Of a DNA stretch of 64,000 nucleotides, positions 52,625 to 64,000 are shown piece after piece (position 1 is the stretch's first letter; each line of letters begins with the position of its first letter). Position numbers and translations under genes: made by a program. Under the pieces are notes generated by a model, which had not been told where the DNA came from, did not search any database, and was given only the letters and a program-made list of their open reading frames with translations. Origin of the DNA: Torymus aiolomorphi (Eukaryota > Arthropoda > Insecta > Hymenoptera > Torymidae); the NCBI GenBank assembly GCA_036365515.1, contig CM070873.1, forward strand, positions 230,825,876 through 230,889,875. Direction: 5' to 3'.

Positions 52625-52858
52625 ATGCGTACCCCGGACTACCTGGAGTGTCTCTTCTCCAGGTATGTGCCCAGATTCGCAACTAGGGGCGAAATTAAAA
52701 AATTGACGGCACCACCGATGCGTACTGAGACTGGAATAAAATCTTTCAGTGTACGAGGTACGCACCTATGGAATTCTCTGTCTGCTGAGGTTAGGAAACT
52801 TCCATGGCTTAACAGGTTCAAAACTGCTTTGAGAAGGCATCTCCTTGATCTCGACTAA
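52625..52858 (+). pseudogene. LINE reverse-transcriptase ORF, C-terminal remnant
   Basis: The last ~78 codons of an open frame ending in TAA at 52856-52858 carry the C-terminal tail typical of non-LTR retrotransposon ORF2 proteins. A Ser-Phe-Ser-Val-Arg-Gly block is followed by Leu-Trp-Asn-Ser-Leu, a Glu-Val-Arg, then Phe-Lys and a Leu-rich Arg-Arg-His-Leu-Leu end. The catalytic reverse-transcriptase and endonuclease regions are absent, so this is a 5'-truncated, non-functional copy. The exact 5' boundary is not visible; the open frame extends to 52595, but similarity seems to start near 52625. The clade (Jockey, CR1 or RTE-like) cannot be decided. Confidence 0.78.
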
Positions 52859-52883
52859 CCACTCGCAAAATGAGCGACTTCTG

Positions 52884-53428
52884 CCCTGGTAGAAAATAAG
52901 CTAACGAAAATGGCTGGTAAAGTAATTGTACGGTAATTTTTTTAGCCAATGGTTACAACAAGTGTAAGCCAACGGTTAGCCGATGGTTCGGAAAAAGAGC
53001 AAATAAAACATTACAAAAACAAAAGAAGTGCCATTTATAATATAAAAATTTTTACAAAAATATATTTAACCTCAAAATGTTTAAACTCTTAATATGTATA
53101 AAACATTCATTTACCATAGAAATTTTTTTTTCACGCTGTCGGTATAGCGTTATTATTATTAATTTTATTATTTTTATTGTATACCAAATGAATAATTTAA
53201 TATTTAGTAATTTTGAAAATTAAGGATCTGTAGGCCAATGGTTCATTAAATCAGTACATAAATTTATAGAATTTTTAAACCAACGATTGGTTCAATTATT
53301 GGCTAAGTGAACCATCATTTTGTGAGGAAATTAGTAACATTTTAAAGCAAGAATTGGTTAAACCGTTAGTGAACTCGTGCCGATTTCGCCAACCGATTGT
53401 AAATTATTGGTTAATGTTTCTACCAGGG
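52884..53428. mobile_element. 545-bp inverted-repeat element nested in LINE (family A ends)
   Basis: CCCTGGTAGAAAA at the left end is inverted to GTTTCTACCAGGG at the right end (53416-53428). The interior is AT-rich with repeated CCAAYGGTT/AACCATTGG-like motifs on both strands and no coding frame. Its ends match the 20212 element, but the interior looks different, which suggests sub-families mobilised by the same enzyme. Left flank TG and right flank TG could be a 2-bp duplication. Confidence 0.83.
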
Positions 53429-53878
53429 TGTATGTTAATTTATATATAATGTGGCGTCCCATTTATATGAATTAATGTATTTATGCGAGGGTGAGATTAG
53501 TATTTTAGTTCATTTTCAATTTTTAGTTGTAAGTTCTATTTTGTACAACCTAGCTATGTCAGCGATTTCTCTAGTCTACTCAACTAAATTTTCTAGTCAT
53601 CTGTGATATCACTAATTCTAGTCTTTGAGTTACTATTCAGTATTATTAGCTTTTAAGAATTGAACTGTGACATCATATATTTAAAAAATAGATTAAGAAC
53701 CTCTAGTTGACTATACCAAATTATTATTGCATTTTATAAATTTTATTTTATTGTATTATATGCACGATTTATTTGTACTTATATTTATACACAAATTTAT
53801 TGATGAATGTTTTTATATGTGTTTTATATGTTTGTAAATGCAACTTATAATAAATTACTATTCTATTCTATTCTATTT

Positions 53879-59720
<5,842 letters not shown>

Positions 59721-59755
59721 AATTTCATAGCAAATGATGTATACCGTTCATTAAT

Positions 59756-59784
59756 GTTTCTTTTTCTTTTTGTTTTAGGTGAGT
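59756..59784 (+). promoter_or_regulatory. Recursive splice site 3 (ratchet point)
   Basis: A T-rich tract (59756-59776) ends in TTTTAG (59773-59778) and is fused to GTGAGT (59779-59784). No AG occurs between 59730 and 59777. CATTAAT near 59749-59755 is a possible branch region. It lies 31,227 nt downstream of site 2, on the same strand, and again in AT-rich DNA. The three-fold recurrence of this rare fusion is the main evidence for function. Confidence 0.74.
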
Positions 59785-59834
59785 AAAATCATTCATGGCT
59801 CCATGTCTATGAACTACTACCGGACAGGGTAATG
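59779..59834 (+). other. Putative RS-exon of site 3
   Basis: A donor candidate, CAGG/GTAATG at 59829, gives a 50-nt exon (59779-59828). GTAAAA at 59834 is a weaker alternative. Frame 0 is open throughout and the other two frames stop within the first codons. Confidence 0.4.
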
Positions 59835-62219
59835 TAAAAAAAAAAATACATGCGATAATATAAAGGATGAAAATGTTTCGTTGTCTTTAAGTGCGAATTT
59901 AATGCAAAACTATATAGTTTTATTCTATTACATTTACGTAGAAGCTGATGATCTCACTAGCTAGTAAAATATTTTTGATTATCTTTTCATTACGATCATT
60001 CTGCTAAACGAGTTGAGGAAAATATTTAGATTCGCATTATTTTTTAGTCATATTTGAACAATTTCAAAAAGAAATTTAACCGTCTAGTGACATCATTAAC
60101 TTCTATATGATTGTACTAAAACACATAACTAGCATTATCATTATGATATTAAAACGTAAAATAAATTCCATTATTACCCTTAGTAATTTTATCAAGAAAT
60201 TACATCTAATTAGTACCAGTGCATTAACCTTGCATTATAATTGCTTCCTAATAGTGCACATATAATTTTGTGTATACGTGCATTAATAAGGACTTTTATA
60301 TTTACATTGATACATAATTCTGTTATACATCATTCATCGTTCAATTAGTATTCATTAGTTGACTTTATCAATTTAGCTCTTATTTGTTATACAATTATGC
60401 TTATGTCACATACAATAATTAGCACAATTAGTAAAGATAACATTGTATTTTACGAATTGAAACTGACTCGGTGTTCCCTGTATTTTCCTTTTTAAAATCG
60501 ACATCATTGTATTATACTTTTACTTTTTAAAAAGTCTTGTATTTTAAATCAGTTATTGTGTGAAAATTTTATTGAACCATGAAATATTAAAAAAAATTAA
60601 AGATATATTAAAATCGTTCTGATAAATTAACATATGTGTAACGATATATAATTTAAATTGAATTTTTAATTTAAATAATTCATGAGTTGACAGTGATTCA
60701 TGTGACACTTGGCCTATTAAACTGTTATGCACATCTTTGTTAAATTTAAACTTAATCGAGGAAAAAAAAATCTTATAAATAAGTCATTAATTAAATGATC
60801 CTCTTTCGGCAAATTAAACGCTTTAGAACAAAAATGTCACGTATAACGAGCAATTTCTTAAATACAAGTAGATTATGCAAATAACGATAGTTAATTGCCT
60901 GACCTAATATATTTTCCCAATAAAAAATCCGCGTGAATAACGGCAGAATTATAATTTTCATAACGTTATAAGAGAACCTTTCAAATATTCGCAAAGAATT
61001 AAACACTCGAAAAACTAATAAAAGCGAAAATTCGGATCGCCACTCATCGAAAGTGAAATTCCCCGTACTTTCGCAAAACGAGTGAAATTCCCAAAAAGTA
61101 TATACGCCGGGAGAAGTACGAGAGCAGTCCATCTCTCGCTCATCTCCCCTTTCTCCTTCTCTCTCAGAGCGTATAACCTCGTGGCGGGAAAAATCGACGC
61201 CCGAGCGCGAAAGTTCGAGCGCTTGCCCGCAATTCCCGAAAAGAAAGTGCGAACGAGGAATATGGACTCGTGCGCAAGCGCACACGCATACGCTGACACA
61301 CTCATAACACGCAGCAAGTGCGAAAATTAATCGACTCATCGCTCGAAAGGAAAGTCAGTCAGCTATAAGGCCGCGCGCTCGCGCTCTCGTAACAATTTCG
61401 ACGTCCAAGAGCGTAATCGATCGCCACCAGCGCTGACGCCGACGCGGTAACTCGGCGGCGCGCACAGAGAGGGAGAGAGACAAGCGCGTGCACGGAAGGC
61501 CGGAAGGCAGGCGCAGCCAGTTAGGCAGGTGCCCTAGTCCGTGAAAGTGCAGCGTATGTAGGTGTATGAGTATATATATATACGTGCATGTATATATTCG
61601 CACACGCTCGTGCTTTATGTATTACGCGAGAGACTCCGCGCGCGACTCGTTGGCTTACACGTATATACGAGGAGGGTATATATACACGTCACGTGCTCGC
61701 AGCCGTGTGCGCGCACTCTCGCCGCTTATGGGAAAGAACATTATATCCTCGAGGCGGATAAATCTCGCCTCCTCGCGTGTGTATAGTTGTATGTATATGG
61801 CGCGCGCGCGCGTCTTCGTGTTGGTATATATATATGTGTACATAGAGAGATCGCGAGGGGGGATAACTTCATAATGAGAGCGAGTCTCGGCCGATATATT
61901 ACTGCGGGAATATGTATCATAATTGTGATGATATCATAATAAATGATGCGTGCGCGTGTTTACTGCGGGCCCGCGAACGCGCGCAAGCTCATAAGATGCT
62001 AATTGTCCAGAGTGTATGTGTACCTGTTTTATTATCACTCCGAGGGGCAGTGAAATTACGTTTTTTCGTTCGGTAAATGAAATTTTCAGGGATAAACAAG
62101 GAGGTGTTCGCGAGCTGTTAAATTCTTAATTTATTGGAAATTCAATTTCATTTCGTAAATGGATTTCATTTGATATTATGAAAACATTTTCTATCCTAGG
62201 CCGGTGTTATTTAAAAATG
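59835..62219. other. No gene seen
   Basis: AT-rich to about 61050, then CpG-rich (61100-61870) with TA-rich TATATACGTG-like runs and a CG run near 61800. The 182-codon minus-strand frame (60791-61339) shows no recognisable domain. Confidence 0.5.
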
Positions 62220-62768
62220 GGTCTGAAGTTCGCAACGCTGGAGTGCACCGAAATAAAAAAAAAATTATTTTGCTTCATGGTTATACATTGTTCTTATAAT
62301 TTTGACGTGTCTGCAGTCTGCAGCTTATGGACAATTTTCTACTAGGGACAAAGGTATTTTAATCAATTAATTTTAATAACAAAACACCTTTTTTTTTATT
62401 TAATAGATCTTTATTTCGGACATTTAAATATGTCCCTGCTCAGGAATAAATAAATACATTATTATGGTCACGTTGTTTTGCGGGCAACAATTCGCTCGTC
62501 AAAGATCTATTAAAAAAAAAGGTGTTTTGTTATCAAAATTAATTGATTAAAATACCTTTGCCCCTGGTAGAAATTTGGCCATAAGCTGCAGACACGTCAA
62601 AATTCATGGTTATACGAATTTATTGTAATTTTGTCTGCAGATTTAGTGTTTTATAGAATAAAATAACTTTATAACAAAGGTTTAGATGAAATTTCCATTC
62701 TTTCATAAGTTAAGTTAATTGTAAGAAATTATTTCGTTGCATTCCAACGATGTAAACTTCAAACCCAT
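62220..62768. mobile_element. Second copy of the 9-bp-TSD MITE, interrupted
   Basis: The ends TGGGTCTGAAGTTCGCAACG (62220 onward) and the inverted GTTTGAAG-type right end (to about 62768) match the 49748 element. So do the internal AAATTATTTTGCTTCATGG and TTAGTGTT blocks. The flanking 9-mers ATTTAAAAA and ATCTGAAAG agree at six positions, as for a decayed target duplication. The copy is split by about 330 bp of another fold-back element. Confidence 0.82.
62287..62602. mobile_element. Fold-back element nested in MITE (family B-like)
   Basis: Arms of roughly 100 bp (about 62299-62402 and 62505-62602) are inverted: TTTTGACGTGTCTGCAG/CTGCAGACACGTCAAAA at the outside, then CTACTAGGG/CCCCTGGTAG and AAAACACC/GGTGTTTT further in. 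TTCATGGTTATAC occurs on both sides (62274-62286 and 62603-62615), consistent with a duplicated insertion site, although nearby host sequence is also partly repeated. The centre has no coding frame. Confidence 0.78.
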
Positions 62769-64000
62769 ATCTGAAAGCCATAAATAATTGAATTTCTATA
62801 AAATTTTTTAATAAAAGCTGATAAAATATTTATTATCGTCGAATATGTATGCATTAAAAGTGTTGAAATATTAATTGCGCCGGTCAATACTCAAGCGTGA
62901 AAAGTATCATTTTCGTCGGAATACGCTATACGAAACAGTTTGCATAGATTTATAAAGGATAAAGTCATTTGTCACTAAAATATGTTGTTTAACGTTTATA
63001 GGTCATAAAGTAATAACAAAACTGGCATTTGAAATGACGCCTAGCGTAAAATACGTAAGAAGGGTTTTAGTTGGCATTAAATGTACGGAAAATTATTTAT
63101 TTTCCTTTAAAAGTGACTTTGTGAAATATAAGTTTCATGTTTACATTCTTTTATGTGATCTTGACACACATTTCAATGAAAATACAATCTCAGCGGATCT
63201 ATTTGTATAGCTGCGCTTTTCACCTTTAAAGATTCCACGATTCGCATTAAATCCCCCCTCCCGCCACTGCGAATCTACGCAACAAACCGTAAAAAAAAAG
63301 TTTTATCATCCCCAAAAAGGTGGCTACATCTAAACGATTTACTCTAACAAAACCTTTCCCTTTAATCAAGTTAAATTTCTACGTCAATCATTCATTTGTA
63401 CGCTGAATTAACGGAACCGGAAAATCGTTTTCCCGTCATTCACACACACGCCCACGTGAGTTCACCGCAAACTTTTTTCTTTTTATTCAAATTTTCATTT
63501 TAAAATCTGTCGAAAGTCACTCTCCCTCTTTCTCTCTGCCGTGACGAGACACGGCACGCGCGAAATCAAGAACCGCACGTGCGATAAACACGCGCACGCG
63601 CTTTTTTTTTTCTTTTATAATTCACTGAACCGCTCTTCCGGAACGTGAAATTTTCTCTGTGCATACACATCATCACGCACGGGCGGGAAAAGCGTTACTG
63701 GCGCTATCGTTTATCGGAGAAAAATTTAGCTCTAGAAAAATCACGTAAACTAGAGAAAACTGCATTATATACAGTTAACGCAACAACGGGGACCCAAAAT
63801 CCACGCGATCCATGAAAAAGGAAATAATATACAGAGTTGTAACGAAAGAACGAAAGTGCAAGGGAGAGAAAGAGAGGGACAAGTCTCTCGCGTGTAAGGT
63901 GCACAAGCAACGAGCGTGCGAATATACATACACACACACAGCGGGAGCGGGACCGCTAACGCGCAGCAACTCTATCTCTCTCGTTCGACACTCCCTCTCT
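62769..64000. other. No gene seen
   Basis: AT-rich to about 63450, then CpG-rich with short CA/CT runs. Minus-strand frames at 63704-63969 have no recognisable domain. Confidence 0.5.

Larger units (their letters stand above)
52625..53878 (+). mobile_element. 5'-truncated LINE with nested insertion
   Basis: The ORF2 tail (to 52858) is followed by a 3' UTR that ends in AATAAA (about 53849) and a short (ATTCT)n tail at 53857-53877. Simple-repeat tails are a feature of several non-LTR clades. The UTR is interrupted by a separate 545-bp inverted-repeat element at 52884-53428. Without that insertion the remaining fragment is about 0.7 kb. Confidence 0.7.

Overview
The window looks like non-coding nuclear DNA of an insect. 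A hymenopteran, perhaps a parasitoid wasp, is my best guess. The reasons are very long uninterrupted CT/GA arrays, many CpG-rich patches (runs of CG) alternating with AT-rich DNA, metazoan splice signals, and a truncated LINE plus several families of short inverted-repeat elements. I see no intact protein gene, rRNA, tRNA, operon or CRISPR array. Almost every long open frame is a translated microsatellite (Ser-Leu, Arg-Glu, Thr-His or Ile-Tyr repeats) or a chance frame in CpG-rich DNA.

The most informative signal is three near-identical composite splice sites on the + strand, at 3537/3538, 28551/28552 and 59778/59779. Each has a pyrimidine tract ending in YAG and fused directly to GTGAGT. AG is absent upstream for 100, 116 and 47 nt. 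Another possible 5' splice site lies 43 to 57 nt downstream. This is the layout of recursive splice sites (ratchet points, zero-nucleotide exons) known from giant Drosophila introns such as those of Ubx. The spacing is 25.0 kb and 31.2 kb. The simplest reading is that the whole window lies inside one + strand intron longer than 60 kb, removed in steps. The host gene cannot be named because no exon is visible.

Layout: 1-6.9 kb, a 76-nt imperfect hairpin, two large CT arrays and ratchet site 1. 6.9-8.7 kb, AT-rich DNA with internal direct repeats. 9.5-20.8 kb, two TA-flanked fold-back elements, two oppositely oriented copies of one ~585-bp inverted-repeat element, and many CT/GA arrays. 24.7-25.5 kb, a palindromic element bracketed by direct repeats. 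27.5-30.6 kb, a CA array, ratchet site 2 and a GA array. 30.6-44.9 kb, mostly unremarkable CpG-rich and AT-rich sequence. 44.9-50 kb, a 256-bp fold-back element and a 227-bp element with a perfect 9-bp target duplication. 52.6-53.9 kb, a 5'-truncated LINE whose 3' UTR carries a nested 545-bp element. 54.7 kb, an isolated consensus donor. 57.4-57.8 kb, a (CT)100-(AT)85 array. 59.8 kb, ratchet site 3. 62.2-62.8 kb, a second copy of the 49.7-kb element, interrupted by another fold-back element.

Nothing here encodes a multi-gene system. Any unusual biology would lie in RNA processing of the long intron and in the mobile-element families. All identifications come from reading the sequence; no alignments or database searches were run.
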